This document shows positions 1 through 9,038 of a stretch of DNA of 64,000 nucleotides, one piece after another. Within the stretch, counting starts at the first letter, position 1; every line of letters starts with the position of its first letter. This stretch comes from Clostridium sp. OF03-18AA (lineage in GTDB: Bacteria; Bacillota; Clostridia; Lachnospirales; Lachnospiraceae). The notes under the pieces were generated by a model. The model did not search any database. It saw only the letters and a program-made list of their open reading frames with translations, and had not been told where the DNA came from. The position numbers and the translations under genes are program-made. The DNA lies in NCBI RefSeq assembly GCF_003478035.1, contig NZ_QUEP01000002.1, forward strand, positions 124,001-188,000. Direction: 5' to 3'.

Positions 1-109
1 GATGGGAACCGGAAACCAGCAGAAGCTTGCCGAGACGATTATCGGTGCGTATGAGCGCAGACAGAAGGAAATGAAGGGAGATGAGGAGAATGCCAGCACT
101 GAGCAGTGA
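1..109 (+). CDS. Terminase small subunit, C-terminal end (partial)
   Basis: An open frame enters from the left edge and stops at 107-109, giving about 35 residues rich in Lys, Glu and Gln. No motif survives in this tail. The identity is inferred only from position, because a small terminase subunit normally sits directly upstream of the large one, and here the stop overlaps the start of the large subunit by about 29 bases, as in coupled phage genes. Confidence 0.5.
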   Translation, partial: MGTGNQQKLAETIIGAYERRQKEMKGDEENASTEQ

Positions 110-1547
110 TGCGATCCGGTTCTATGCAAATGAGCCGATCTATTTTGTGGAGGATATCATAAAAGCAATTCCGGACGAAAAGCAACGTGACATTCTGCGG
201 AGTCTTCGAGATTATCCCATGACCTCGGTCCGATCGGGGCACGGAGTCGGAAAGAGCGCCGTGGAAGCCTGGTCAGTGCTGTGGTTCATCTGCACCCGCC
301 CGTTTCCGAAGATCCCGTGCACGGCGCCTACGGAGCATCAGCTCATGGATGTCCTGTGGGCGGAGATCAGCAAATGGATGAGAAACAATCCGGCATTTAA
401 GGATGAGCTGATCTGGACGAATGAGAAGCTTTATATGCGGGGGCATCCGGAAGAATGGTTTGCGGTTCCGCGGACGGCAACAAACCCGGAAGCTCTGCAG
501 GGATTCCATTCAGAGCATGTCCTGTATATCATTGATGAGGCATCCGGTGTTTCGGACAAAGTCTTCGAGCCGGTACTCGGCGCGATGACTGGAGAGGACG
601 CAAAGCTTCTCATGATGGGGAACCCGACAAGGCTGTCGGGATTTTTCTATGATTCGCATCACAAGTCACGCGGAGAGTACAGCGCGATTCACATCGACGG
701 CCGAGACAGCGCCCACGTATCCAAACAGTTCGTTGAGAAGATCATCAAGATGTTTGGAGAGGACTCAGACGTCTTCCGTGTCCGTGTAGCAGGAGAGTTC
801 CCAAAGAGCACGCCGGATTCCCTGATTGCCATGGAGTGGTGTGAGAAGGCAACACAGCTGGAGATCGAAACTGCGAAGCTCCGGATCGATATCGGGATCG
901 ATGTGGCGCGGTATGGCGATGACAGTTCCGTTCTGTATGTGGTGTTTGATAAGCAGAAATCCGGAGAGATCGAGACGCACAATCATAACAAAACCACGGA
1001 GATTTCCGGATATGCGGTGCAGATGATCAAACGGTATGCGGCAGCCTATCCGGAAGCGTCCATCCACGTGAAAGTGGACTGCGACGGTCTGGGCGTTGGT
1101 GTATACGACAACCTGGATGAGCAGAAGGAAAGAATCGTGCAGGCGGTGTGGGAGGATCGTTGCCGGGAAGCAGGACTGGATCCGAAAGACGGGAACCAAT
1201 GGCGGGACTGCCAGGAGGTTTCGGAACTAGACCTTCACATTGTAGAGTGTCACTTCGGCGGTGCTGGCGGCAAGGTCGATGATGACGATCCGGTCGAGTA
1301 TGTCAACAGCACCGGTTTAATGTGGGGAGCTGTCCGACAGAAATTGAAGGACGGATTACTGCAGATCCCGGAAGATGACACGCTGATGACGCAATTGAGT
1401 AACCGAAAATACATTGTCAACAAGGACGGAAAGATCGAGCTGGAGCGGAAGGAAGCCATGAAAAAGCGGGGACTAAAATCCCCGGATATGGCGGACGCCC
1501 TGGCTCTTGCTCTTTATGATCCGGTCGAGTGGACAGTAAACTGGTGA
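81..1547 (+). CDS. Phage terminase large subunit
   Basis: This is the ATP-driven DNA packaging motor with a nuclease domain that cuts the concatemer. A Walker A motif, SGHGVGKS, lies at residues 52-59 and a Walker B motif, VLYIIDEA, at 147-154. A later GIDVARYGDDSS segment carries the acidic residues expected at the start of the RNase H-like nuclease domain. The 488 residues are a normal length. The start may be 81 or 90; GGGAG at 76-80 is better spaced for 90. It is followed without a gap by the portal gene, the usual order in tailed phages. Confidence 0.9.
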   Translation: MRRMPALSSDAIRFYANEPIYFVEDIIKAIPDEKQRDILRSLRDYPMTSVRSGHGVGKSAVEAWSVLWFICTRPFPKIPCTAPTEHQLMDVLWAEISKWMRNNPAFKDELIWTNEKLYMRGHPEEWFAVPRTATNPEALQGFHSEHVLYIIDEASGVSDKVFEPVLGAMTGEDAKLLMMGNPTRLSGFFYDSHHKSRGEYSAIHIDGRDSAHVSKQFVEKIIKMFGEDSDVFRVRVAGEFPKSTPDSLIAMEWCEKATQLEIETAKLRIDIGIDVARYGDDSSVLYVVFDKQKSGEIETHNHNKTTEISGYAVQMIKRYAAAYPEASIHVKVDCDGLGVGVYDNLDEQKERIVQAVWEDRCREAGLDPKDGNQWRDCQEVSELDLHIVECHFGGAGGKVDDDDPVEYVNSTGLMWGAVRQKLKDGLLQIPEDDTLMTQLSNRKYIVNKDGKIELERKEAMKKRGLKSPDMADALALALYDPVEWTVNW

Positions 1548-1552
1548 TAGAT

Positions 1553-3700
1553 ATGGGATTATTAGATTTATTTAAACGCAGCCGTTTTCAGGGCGGCACA
1601 GAAAGAATGTATCCGAGATGGACAACACCTCCGGACCGGAACTCGTCAGAGTGGCTGCAGAGCTTCGGAGAAAATCCCCGGCTGTCGGTCGTTGACAAGA
1701 TCGCATCGGATCTGTCGTACATTCCGGGTAAGCTTTACCGGATCGGCGAGGACGGGGAACGGCAGGAGGTAACATCCCATCCGTTCCTGGATTTCATGGA
1801 TCAGCCGAATCCGCTGTACGAGATGACTTCCTCCGCAATCTGGAGACTACAGGCGATCTTCCTGATGCTTAAGGGCGAAGGATATTTTATCATTGAACGG
1901 TATTCCGATGGCACTCCGGCGGAGCTGTGGCCGGTTCCGACGCACTGGGTGCAGATGACGCCATATCAGGGTAATCCGTTCTACCAGGTGCGGACAACAG
2001 ATGGCTACATGATGAATGTGTCTGTAGATGACATGTTCGTCATGAGAGACCTGAAGCCGCTGGATCCGTACCGGCGCGGCCTGGGACAGGCAGAAGCTCT
2101 CGCGGATGAAGTGGAGACAGACGAGTATGCGGCGAAGTTCCAGAAGAAGTTTTTCTACAATGACGCGACGCCGGGCATCGTTATCTCCATGCCGGGTGCC
2201 AACGATGACCAGCAGACGAGGTTCCTTGCAAAGTGGGACGAGCGGCTGCGGGGACCAAATAAGAGCCACAGACCGATTACCATCGGAGGTCCGCCTGGAA
2301 GCCCGGCCGCGGTGACAAAGCTGGCGGATAACATGAAGGATATGGACATGATCAATGGCCGGACCTTCACCCGTGATGCTGTTCTGGAACATTTTGGGGT
2401 TCCTCGCGAGATCATGGGAATCACGCAGAACTCTAACCGCGCCACCGCAGACGCGGCGCAGTACATCTATGCGAAGAACGTGCTGACGCCAAAGCTGAAG
2501 AACCGGCAGGATGCCATCAACCGGCAGCTCCTTCCGGCGTACGGCGAGGACCTGGAATGGGAATTTGATGACATCATTCCGCATGACCAGGAATTCGAGA
2601 AAGCGGTGGCGTTGGACGGTTGGAACAATGGACTGCTGACAAAAAACGAGGCGCGGGAGAAGCTTGGAATGGAGCCGGCGAAGAACGGAGATATTTACAA
2701 GATGAACTTCGCGGATTTGTTCCTGGATGAAACAGAAGACCCGGTGGAGGTAAGCTCTGCATCTGCGAACCTGCAGTTTGCGGAAGGAGATCCGCCGTTA
2801 GATGAAGGACGGAATCAGATCGAGATTGATCCGACAGATCTGATGGATCAGGAAGAGGACAAGATCCTTCAGCGTGCCGCGGAGATCAAAGCGAGGCGGA
2901 TCAAGGCAGCAGGGCGAAGTCTTGAACAGGTCCGGAAAACCCAGGAGCGGAAGTTCGAGCAGAGCATGAAGCGTTACTTTAAGGACCAGGCGGATCACAT
3001 CCGGAAGTCTCTGAATGGAACGAAAAAGGCAGCGGACGGTGACGTTTGGGACGCAATCGGGATTACACAGGAAGAGTTCCAAGCACTTCCGAAAACGGAG
3101 CAGCAGGAATTGACCATGAAATTCGTGGCGGGGCTGCTGAATTGGGAAGAGGAAGAAAATATCCTGAATTCCATTCTGACACCGTTATGGGCGGAGACTT
3201 ACGATAAGGGAACTGAGAATGTGATCAACACATACCGGATCCCGGGGATTAACAGGCCGGAGCTGACAGCAACCGCAAGGCTGCGCGGCGGCCAGAGAGT
3301 CACCAAGGTAACGAAGACCACGAAGGAGCAGATCGCGAGGATCGTAACGGAAGGTCTCGAGACCGGAAAGAGCCACCAGGAGCTTTCGGATGAGATCATG
3401 AACGAGATGAACACCACTGCCGCTAGAGCCCGGACAATCGCCGCTCAGGAGTGCAACACCAGTCTTCAGGCGGGATCCTTCGATATGGCGAAGCGTTGCC
3501 GGTTCAAAACGAAGACTTGGCATGTCACGAATATCAATAAGGCACGGGATACCCACCGGGAGCTGAACGGGAAAACGATCCTGTTCTCAGAACCATTTGT
3601 GACATCAAAAGGACACAAACTCATGATGCCGTGTGATCCGGACTGCAATGCGGCGGAAGAAACTGTAAACTGTCATTGCTTTTTGATCTATGATGAGTAA
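1553..3700 (+). CDS. Portal protein fused to a MuF-type head morphogenesis domain
   Basis: The first 400 or so residues resemble HK97-type portal proteins, the dodecamer through which DNA enters the capsid (for example the region with LEHFGVPREIMGI). After a charged, coiled-coil-like linker the C-terminal part looks like an SPP1 gp7/MuF domain, with conserved TARARTIAAQECNTS and a Cys/His-rich ending near PCDPDCNAAEETVNCHC. These are usually two adjacent genes, and here they form one 715-residue chain. I place the start at ATG 1553 (MGLLDLFKR) rather than GTG 1529, because a GGTGAT sequence precedes it and it lies just after the terminase stop. Confidence 0.85.
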   Translation: MGLLDLFKRSRFQGGTERMYPRWTTPPDRNSSEWLQSFGENPRLSVVDKIASDLSYIPGKLYRIGEDGERQEVTSHPFLDFMDQPNPLYEMTSSAIWRLQAIFLMLKGEGYFIIERYSDGTPAELWPVPTHWVQMTPYQGNPFYQVRTTDGYMMNVSVDDMFVMRDLKPLDPYRRGLGQAEALADEVETDEYAAKFQKKFFYNDATPGIVISMPGANDDQQTRFLAKWDERLRGPNKSHRPITIGGPPGSPAAVTKLADNMKDMDMINGRTFTRDAVLEHFGVPREIMGITQNSNRATADAAQYIYAKNVLTPKLKNRQDAINRQLLPAYGEDLEWEFDDIIPHDQEFEKAVALDGWNNGLLTKNEAREKLGMEPAKNGDIYKMNFADLFLDETEDPVEVSSASANLQFAEGDPPLDEGRNQIEIDPTDLMDQEEDKILQRAAEIKARRIKAAGRSLEQVRKTQERKFEQSMKRYFKDQADHIRKSLNGTKKAADGDVWDAIGITQEEFQALPKTEQQELTMKFVAGLLNWEEEENILNSILTPLWAETYDKGTENVINTYRIPGINRPELTATARLRGGQRVTKVTKTTKEQIARIVTEGLETGKSHQELSDEIMNEMNTTAARARTIAAQECNTSLQAGSFDMAKRCRFKTKTWHVTNINKARDTHRELNGKTILFSEPFVTSKGHKLMMPCDPDCNAAEETVNCHCFLIYDE

Positions 3701-3705
3701 AATAC

Positions 3706-3734
3706 TTTTCCAATATGAATTTATGCATTATAAT
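3706..3734 (+). promoter_or_regulatory. Promoter of the cargo gene
   Basis: A perfect TATAAT (3729-3734) stands 17 bases after a weak TTTTCC, in AT-rich DNA unlike the flanking phage genes. It would transcribe the following HTH-membrane gene independently of the late operon. Confidence 0.55.
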
Positions 3735-3754
3735 CACCTTGTGGAGGTGTGTTA

Positions 3755-4309
3755 ATGGATAAAAATGAATTTACCGAAAATGAAAAGAAGATTGTGGAGG
3801 CACTAGAAAAAGGCACTGCATTAAGTCTTGGTGAACTTCAAAGACAGTCTGGAATGTCTAGGCAGGCTGTAATTAATGCTGTCAAAAGGCTAAATGCGAA
3901 TGGAATTGTAAAACAACAGGGTACACAAAATGGAGCCTATTATTTTCTTGCAAAGATGACATATGGGCAGTTTCAGACTGGTGAGGTGTTCTCCAATGCG
4001 GTTATTAATGCAAAAGCAACTAATGAAATATTAGAGAAAAAAGTTGAACAGGTAAGGGGAGAAATGAAGTCCCTTTATGCCAATATAATTTCTTTGATGG
4101 GAATTTTTGTATCGATATTTGCATTAATAGTTGTAAATGCCAATATCACATTTTCACTGACAAGTGAAAACATGAGGGAAGTATTTTGGGGAATCATTGT
4201 AATGAATGTAGTTGTTGTGGTATGTATCTTAGCATTGCTAATAGGAATTCGTTTTATTTTAGTTGGAAAGCTATTGAAAAAGAATGACGATAAAGATGGC
4301 ACGCAGTGA
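3755..4309 (+). CDS. HTH plus two-helix membrane protein, probable prophage moron
   Basis: The 184-residue product begins with a winged-helix-like domain (LGELQRQSGMSRQAVINAVKRL, residues about 25-46). A short coiled coil follows, then two membrane segments near 110-138 and 145-175. It has no recognisable virion role. It interrupts the head genes, is distinctly AT-richer than its neighbours, and carries its own promoter and terminator, the hallmarks of a moron expressed in the lysogen. GTGGAGGTG at 3741-3749 supports ATG 3755. Function is unknown; a membrane-tethered regulator or superinfection-exclusion factor is only a guess. Confidence 0.7.
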   Translation: MDKNEFTENEKKIVEALEKGTALSLGELQRQSGMSRQAVINAVKRLNANGIVKQQGTQNGAYYFLAKMTYGQFQTGEVFSNAVINAKATNEILEKKVEQVRGEMKSLYANIISLMGIFVSIFALIVVNANITFSLTSENMREVFWGIIVMNVVVVVCILALLIGIRFILVGKLLKKNDDKDGTQ

Positions 4310-4325
4310 TGCGTGCTATTTTTAT
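4299..4325 (+). terminator. Terminator overlapping the moron stop codon
   Basis: GCACGC (4299-4304) pairs with GCGTGC (4311-4316), followed by a T-rich run. The stem contains the stop codon region of the cargo gene. Confidence 0.65.
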
Positions 4326-4357
4326 ACCTATTTTTAGAAAACTAAATAAGCATAAAG

Positions 4358-4386
4358 AAGATCAGGGAAACCTGGTCTTTTTTTAT
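4358..4386 (+). terminator. Second terminator before the protease
   Basis: AAGATCAGG (4358-4366) and CCTGGTCTT (4371-4379) form a nine-pair stem with a GAAA loop and a run of seven T. Late transcription must cross both hairpins, perhaps with antitermination, or restart before the protease. Confidence 0.75.
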
Positions 4387-4420
4387 ACAAAAAATTCTGA
4401 AGAAAGGAGGAAGAACCAGC

Positions 4421-5092
4421 ATGAAACACGAGACAAAGCGGCTGTCTTTTAAGATGGACGAATACGACGAAGAAGAGGGTATTTTTTCCGGATACGGTGC
4501 CGTATTCGAGAACATTGACAGCGGCGGGGACATCATCGAGCCTGGAGCGTTTGCAAAGGCGCTGGCAGGCGGATGGGGGAGAGTTAAGATCCTGGCATTG
4601 CATAATGACTGCTGGCTGCCGATCGGAAAGCCGATCGAGCTCCGGGAGGACGAAAAGGGATTATTCCTGAAGGCAAAGATCTCCGATACATCGATGGGAA
4701 AAGACATCAAGACCCTTCTGAAAGACGGCGTTCTGAACGAGTTGTCCATCGGCTATGAGCCGGTAGTCTTTGAATATGACGAGACTGGGATCCGGCATCT
4801 GAAGGAAGTGACCCTGTGGGAAGTGTCTGTTGTGACCTGGGCCATGAACCCGGAGGCAGTCATTACTGACTATAAGTCAGCAACAGAAGAGATCCGGAAA
4901 GAGCTGAAGGAAGGACGCAAGATCAGCGATTCAAGGCTTAAGTCCCTGAAAGAGGTCAGCCGCTCCATGAAGGAGTCAGCCCGCATGATCGATTCTGTGA
5001 TCAGCGAGGCGTCCGGGAAAAAGGAAATGCCGATTTCTCGGAGAAAACCTTCCAGAAGCAGAAAAGCAGGTAACATTGAAATTATTTTTTAA
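4421..5092 (+). CDS. HK97-family prohead protease
   Basis: This serine protease (peptidase family U35/S78) matures the capsid by removing scaffold segments. The family pattern is visible in the N-terminal FSGYGAVFENIDSGGDIIEPGAF, the LALHND segment with the catalytic His, and the NELSIGYEPV segment with the catalytic Ser. The 223-residue length is typical. A strong AAGGAGGAAG site precedes ATG 4421. It lies directly upstream of the major capsid gene, as expected. Confidence 0.9.
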   Translation: MKHETKRLSFKMDEYDEEEGIFSGYGAVFENIDSGGDIIEPGAFAKALAGGWGRVKILALHNDCWLPIGKPIELREDEKGLFLKAKISDTSMGKDIKTLLKDGVLNELSIGYEPVVFEYDETGIRHLKEVTLWEVSVVTWAMNPEAVITDYKSATEEIRKELKEGRKISDSRLKSLKEVSRSMKESARMIDSVISEASGKKEMPISRRKPSRSRKAGNIEIIF

Positions 5093-5104
5093 GGAGGAAA
5101 CAAA

Positions 5105-6748
5105 TTGAGCAGATACAGATTAAATCGGAAAGCAGCAAGAAGAAAGAAGTCCATGAAGATGGGCGCAGGAGATCTCCAGGAAATGATCAAGGATGCAGTA
5201 AAGGCTGCCCTGGCGGAAGAGAAAGAGGGCGATGATCCGGAAGAGGATAAGGACGATGATGACATCGCGGATATCGTAAGTGATGCCATCGATTCCATCA
5301 ATGAGAAACGCAAGTCCGCAAAAGAAGATGAGATCGGAGAGGACGCGGCCGCAGAGATCGTCGAGGCAATCGTTGATGCCGCTGACGGTACGAAGGGTGA
5401 TGAGGTGGACCTTGAGACTGTGATCCAGGATGCCCTTGACAACGTAAACGAAAAGCGTAAGTCCCGTAAAGAGGATGAGCTGGGTGACGGCTTTGCCGAT
5501 GAGTTACTGGACGCTGTGGCTGAGGTCATGAGCGACGACGAGCCGGAGGATGACGAGGAAAAGGGGATGAAGGGGACTACTCCCACTCGCCGGAAGAAGT
5601 CCGCGGGAACTCTCCAGAAACGCCGTGAACCGGCAAGAAAATACAGCAACATTTATATGAGCAGGAAAGGAGAACCGGGAGGCGTGCAGCAGAAAAAGAT
5701 TCCGGCACATATCCAGGTGGCACGTGCCATCAAGTGCTTAGATATCCACGGTAAGGGAGATCCGGAGCGTGCCGCATACATGGCAAGAAAGATGTATGGA
5801 GATAAGGAGATGGAGCGCGAGTTCAAAGCGATGACAGCGACCAGCTCTGTAGGCGGAGGTTTCCTGATCCCGGAGGTTTACTCCGATCAGATCATCGAGC
5901 TTCTTTACCCGAAGACTGTTATCGTGGAGTTAGGGGCACAGCAGATCCCGTTAACAAACGGCAACTTAAACCTTCCGCGTATGACAGCGGGAACCCGTGC
6001 AACATGGGGCGGTGAAGGTCGTAAGATCACGGCAGCTTCCCCGAAGTACGGCAACATCCGTATGTCTGCAAAGAGATTGGAAGCTATCGTGCCGCAGTCC
6101 AGAGAGCTTCTGTTAATGTCTAACTTCTCTTCTGATGCGATGTTCGCAAACGACTTGTTCCGCCGCATGCAGTTAGGTCTTGACTATGGTGGATTATACG
6201 GCACAGGCAGCGAGTTCCAGCCGACTGGCATTGCAAATAACAAAGAGGTTGAGAACATTGATGCGACAAAGTTAGACACTGCTGAGCTTGCAGATACGAA
6301 CGGAAAGATCACTGCAGACTTCCCGGTTTACGTATCTTCCAAGGCATTAGGAAAGAACATCGATGACCTTCATGCCGGATGGGCGATGAACAGCCAGCTG
6401 GAGGGCGTGTTCAAGAACATGAAGACCCAGACTGGAGCATACATCTACCGCGATGAGATGATGGAAGGAAAATTAGCGGGTATGCCGTATAAGGTGAGCA
6501 ACCAGATCCCGATCGATAAGAACGGAAAGACAGATCTGTTCTTTGGAAACTGGTCTGATCTTCTGATTGGCGATCAGATGGGACTTGAGACTTACACAAC
6601 CCTTGACGGTACATGGACTGATGAGCAGGGCATCCAGCACAATGCCTTTGAGGAGAACCTTTCTGCGACCCGTGCAATTATGTTTGATGACATTGCTGTA
6701 CGTCACGCAGAGAGCTTCCTGTACTGCAAGAACATTAAAGTATTTTAA
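5105..6748 (+). CDS. Major capsid protein, HK97 fold, with fused scaffold domain
   Basis: The 547-residue product has a basic start, then a very acidic scaffold-like region to about residue 160, then the HK97-fold coat domain starting near GGGFLIPEVYSDQI. The scaffold region contains a clear internal duplication: residues about 60-92 and 109-141 share the pattern DA(I/L)D-(I/V)NEKRKS-KEDE(I/L)G. The preceding protease probably removes this region. Translation starts at TTG 5105 after TAAGGAGGAAAC; no ATG fits better. Confidence 0.9.
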   Translation: MSRYRLNRKAARRKKSMKMGAGDLQEMIKDAVKAALAEEKEGDDPEEDKDDDDIADIVSDAIDSINEKRKSAKEDEIGEDAAAEIVEAIVDAADGTKGDEVDLETVIQDALDNVNEKRKSRKEDELGDGFADELLDAVAEVMSDDEPEDDEEKGMKGTTPTRRKKSAGTLQKRREPARKYSNIYMSRKGEPGGVQQKKIPAHIQVARAIKCLDIHGKGDPERAAYMARKMYGDKEMEREFKAMTATSSVGGGFLIPEVYSDQIIELLYPKTVIVELGAQQIPLTNGNLNLPRMTAGTRATWGGEGRKITAASPKYGNIRMSAKRLEAIVPQSRELLLMSNFSSDAMFANDLFRRMQLGLDYGGLYGTGSEFQPTGIANNKEVENIDATKLDTAELADTNGKITADFPVYVSSKALGKNIDDLHAGWAMNSQLEGVFKNMKTQTGAYIYRDEMMEGKLAGMPYKVSNQIPIDKNGKTDLFFGNWSDLLIGDQMGLETYTTLDGTWTDEQGIQHNAFEENLSATRAIMFDDIAVRHAESFLYCKNIKVF

Positions 6749-6759
6749 GGAGGACAAGC

Positions 6760-7167
6760 ATGAGAAGAGCATTATTTGATACTGTGTCTGTTGTGATTGG
6801 ATCCGGAAAAGTTGTAGACCGCGAGGGATTCCTCTCCGCAGTTTATGCTGCATCCATCGGATCCATCACTGGATCCCCGACGGCCGCAAAGCTGACCGTT
6901 AAGGTAGAGCACTGCGATACAAAAGACGGAACTTTTGAAGTGGTCCCGGATTCCAAGCTGGATCCAGACACTACAACCAGCGATGGCATCCTGAAGGAGA
7001 TCTCCGTGACATCCGGAGAAGAGATAAAGATGAATCTGGACCTTTTAGGCTGCAAGCGTTATATCAAGATCACACCAACAATCAGCTTTACCGGCGGAAC
7101 AAGCCCTGCGGCATCCGGAGCAGCGTATGCGCTTGTCCTGGGTGATCTGGCGCAGGCTCCGGTTTAG
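6760..7167 (+). CDS. Small head protein of unknown detail
   Basis: The 135-residue protein follows the capsid gene by 11 bases with a good AAGGAGG site. It is rich in Ser, Thr, Gly and beta-branched residues and ends in a Gly/Ala-rich segment. The position and composition suit a capsid decoration or head-fibre protein. I recognise no motif, so the role is inferred from position only. Confidence 0.55.
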   Translation: MRRALFDTVSVVIGSGKVVDREGFLSAVYAASIGSITGSPTAAKLTVKVEHCDTKDGTFEVVPDSKLDPDTTTSDGILKEISVTSGEEIKMNLDLLGCKRYIKITPTISFTGGTSPAASGAAYALVLGDLAQAPV

Positions 7168-7179
7168 GAGGGCGCAGGC

Positions 7180-7299
7180 ATGGATCGGAAAAAGCGCGAA
7201 AACAAGATGACTGCTCCCCGGAGCAATAAGGCGGGGGCTCCGGTCTCTGCCTTAAAGAAAGGTGATGCGAATGGAGAGAAAAAGCCTGCTTGCAGATAA
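7180..7299 (+). CDS. Small basic protein, 39 residues
   Basis: ATG 7180 follows AGGAGG (7166-7171) at good spacing and opens a 39-codon frame ending at TAA 7297-7299. The peptide is basic (MDRKKRENK...) and overlaps the start of the next gene in another frame. The strong ribosome site and the coupling suggest real translation. No function is recognisable, and it may serve mainly to couple translation to the connector. Confidence 0.5.
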   Translation: MDRKKRENKMTAPRSNKAGAPVSALKKGDANGEKKPACR

Positions 7300-7915
7300 T
7301 GCGATGACAACGCTGGAGACCATGCTGGACTTCCTGGGAATAACCGAGACAGACGATTCCACCAAGAATAACATCGAACGTTTGATCAATGCAGCGTCAA
7401 GTTATATCGAGACCATGACGAATCGCAAATTTGCGCTCAGGGAGTACACAGAAACGCATTTCCCAACTGGATATCAGGAGCTGTGCCTGAAACAGTACCC
7501 GATCCGGGAGGTGATGTCGGTAGAAGATACAGGCTATCACCAGAAACTGGATCCGGAGTCCTATTCCTTTGCGGACACAGGGGATATAGGAGTCCTTTTC
7601 AGCGATGCTGGCTGGGAGCTGCGGGGATACCGAAGCGGACTGGCGAATGATCTGACGAAGCTCAACAGATGCCTGAAGGTGAAATACCGGGCAGGATATA
7701 TTCTTCCGAAAGACGCCACAGAAGAACATCCGGCGGATCTTCCGTATGATCTGCAGTATATCGTGTGGCAGATGGTACAGCAGCAGTGGAATCTTGCCAA
7801 CAACGGGGCGAACGGGCTGGCTGCCTTCAGTATTTCTGATGTCAGCTGGACCTTTGACCATGCGCTCAGTGAGCAGGTGCAGGCAGTAATCAATCAGTAT
7901 ATGAGGTGGACCTAA
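7271..7915 (+). CDS. Head-tail connector, gp6-like
   Basis: The 214-residue protein begins with TTLETMLDFLGI and continues NIERLINAASSYIETMTNRKF, the helical pattern of gp6/QLRG-type DNA-packaging adaptors that ring the portal. The start is set at ATG 7271 (MERKSLLADN), with AAAGGTGA upstream; GTG 7262 is in frame but lacks spacing. The next gene starts on its stop (TAATG). Confidence 0.8.
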   Translation: MERKSLLADNAMTTLETMLDFLGITETDDSTKNNIERLINAASSYIETMTNRKFALREYTETHFPTGYQELCLKQYPIREVMSVEDTGYHQKLDPESYSFADTGDIGVLFSDAGWELRGYRSGLANDLTKLNRCLKVKYRAGYILPKDATEEHPADLPYDLQYIVWQMVQQQWNLANNGANGLAAFSISDVSWTFDHALSEQVQAVINQYMRWT

Positions 7916-8661
7916 TGATAGTAAACGATACCATAACGCCGGAACTGGAACGGATCAAGGCAGAATTTGAAAAGCTAAAAGAAATGAAACTGCATATCGG
8001 AATCCAGGGAGGCAATGGGTTCGGGGCTGGCGGCGAGGGCCGCGAAGGAGCACCTGCAGATATCCTGACGATCGCCAATGTCCATGAGTTTGGCGCAACG
8101 ATCCATGCGAAGAACGTAAAAAATCTCGCGATTCCAATTGCGAAGAAAGCAGTAGGAAAGAGTCCTCTGGATTTCCCGGGGCTCTTTTTCCTTCGCTCCG
8201 AAAACGGGTATCTGTTCGGATGTATCAGCCTGAACCGAAAAGGAAAAGAACCGAAAGTGAAGAGTTCCCCTTCCGATACGACACCGAAGGACAGGAAACC
8301 GGGGAATAAAAAGATCCCGACAAAAAAGGACGACATTGAGTTTCTGTTTATCCTGATGGAATCTGTGAATATTCCGGAGAGAAGCTTCATCCGCGCGGGA
8401 TATGACAGCAATGAGCAGGCAATCGAAGATATTGTTTCCACGATGATCAGCCATGTTGTATTTGATGGATGGGACGCGGAGAGTGTCATGGACCATATCG
8501 GGATGAAAATTGTAGGGCTGATCCAGGAATACATGAACCAGCCGTTCAATTTTAAAAACAAGGGAAATATTACAAAAGCCACATCAAACTGGCCGGATAA
8601 CCCGCTGATCGAGACCGGAAGACTAAGGAATTCCGTCACATACCGGATAGAGAAAGGATGA
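7915..8661 (+). CDS. Phage virion morphogenesis / neck protein
   Basis: Three blocks typical of Mu gpG and HK97 gp10-like tail-completion proteins are visible: VHEFGATI, then IPERSFIRAGYD, then PLIETGRLRNSVTYRIEK at the end. The product has 248 residues. A Lys-rich insertion near residues 115-140 separates the first two blocks. ATG 7915 overlaps the previous stop and is preceded by GAGGTGG. It probably joins the head to the contractile tail. Confidence 0.7.
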   Translation: MIVNDTITPELERIKAEFEKLKEMKLHIGIQGGNGFGAGGEGREGAPADILTIANVHEFGATIHAKNVKNLAIPIAKKAVGKSPLDFPGLFFLRSENGYLFGCISLNRKGKEPKVKSSPSDTTPKDRKPGNKKIPTKKDDIEFLFILMESVNIPERSFIRAGYDSNEQAIEDIVSTMISHVVFDGWDAESVMDHIGMKIVGLIQEYMNQPFNFKNKGNITKATSNWPDNPLIETGRLRNSVTYRIEKG

Positions 8662-9038
8662 TGTATAGCATGAGCAGTTTTGCGTATGCCAAACCAATGA
8701 TCCCGAATGGACTGCTCCATGAGATGTTTGAAATCAAATCAGGGGCGGCGTTTCAGCAGGATAATGGCGGACAGTACATACCGGGAAAAGAAACCAGAAT
8801 CTCATTCCGTGGGGTGATCCTGCCAGTGAATGATAAGGACCTGATTCGCGACGCGGCGGGGACTTATATGCACTGTACAGAAAAAATCTATACAAACGGA
8901 CATTCGCTTCAGATTGGTGCATGCGTGATGGATCAGGATGGGACCGTATACACGATTACCCAGGAGTTGGGGCATAATTCCATCCACCCAATGAAGCGTT
9001 ATCTGATCGAGAGGAAGGGAGATGCAGCAAAACGATGA
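8658..9038 (+). CDS. Head-tail joining protein, hypothetical
   Basis: The 126-residue protein overlaps its neighbours by four bases on each side (ATGA junctions), so it belongs to the neck operon. It has a beta-rich central part (RISFRGVILPVNDKDLI) and a conserved-looking end with HNSIHPMKRYLIER. The position between the virion morphogenesis protein and the neck terminator suggests a stopper or head-completion role. ATG codons at 8661 and 8670 are alternatives. Confidence 0.6.
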   Translation: MMYSMSSFAYAKPMIPNGLLHEMFEIKSGAAFQQDNGGQYIPGKETRISFRGVILPVNDKDLIRDAAGTYMHCTEKIYTNGHSLQIGACVMDQDGTVYTITQELGHNSIHPMKRYLIERKGDAAKR

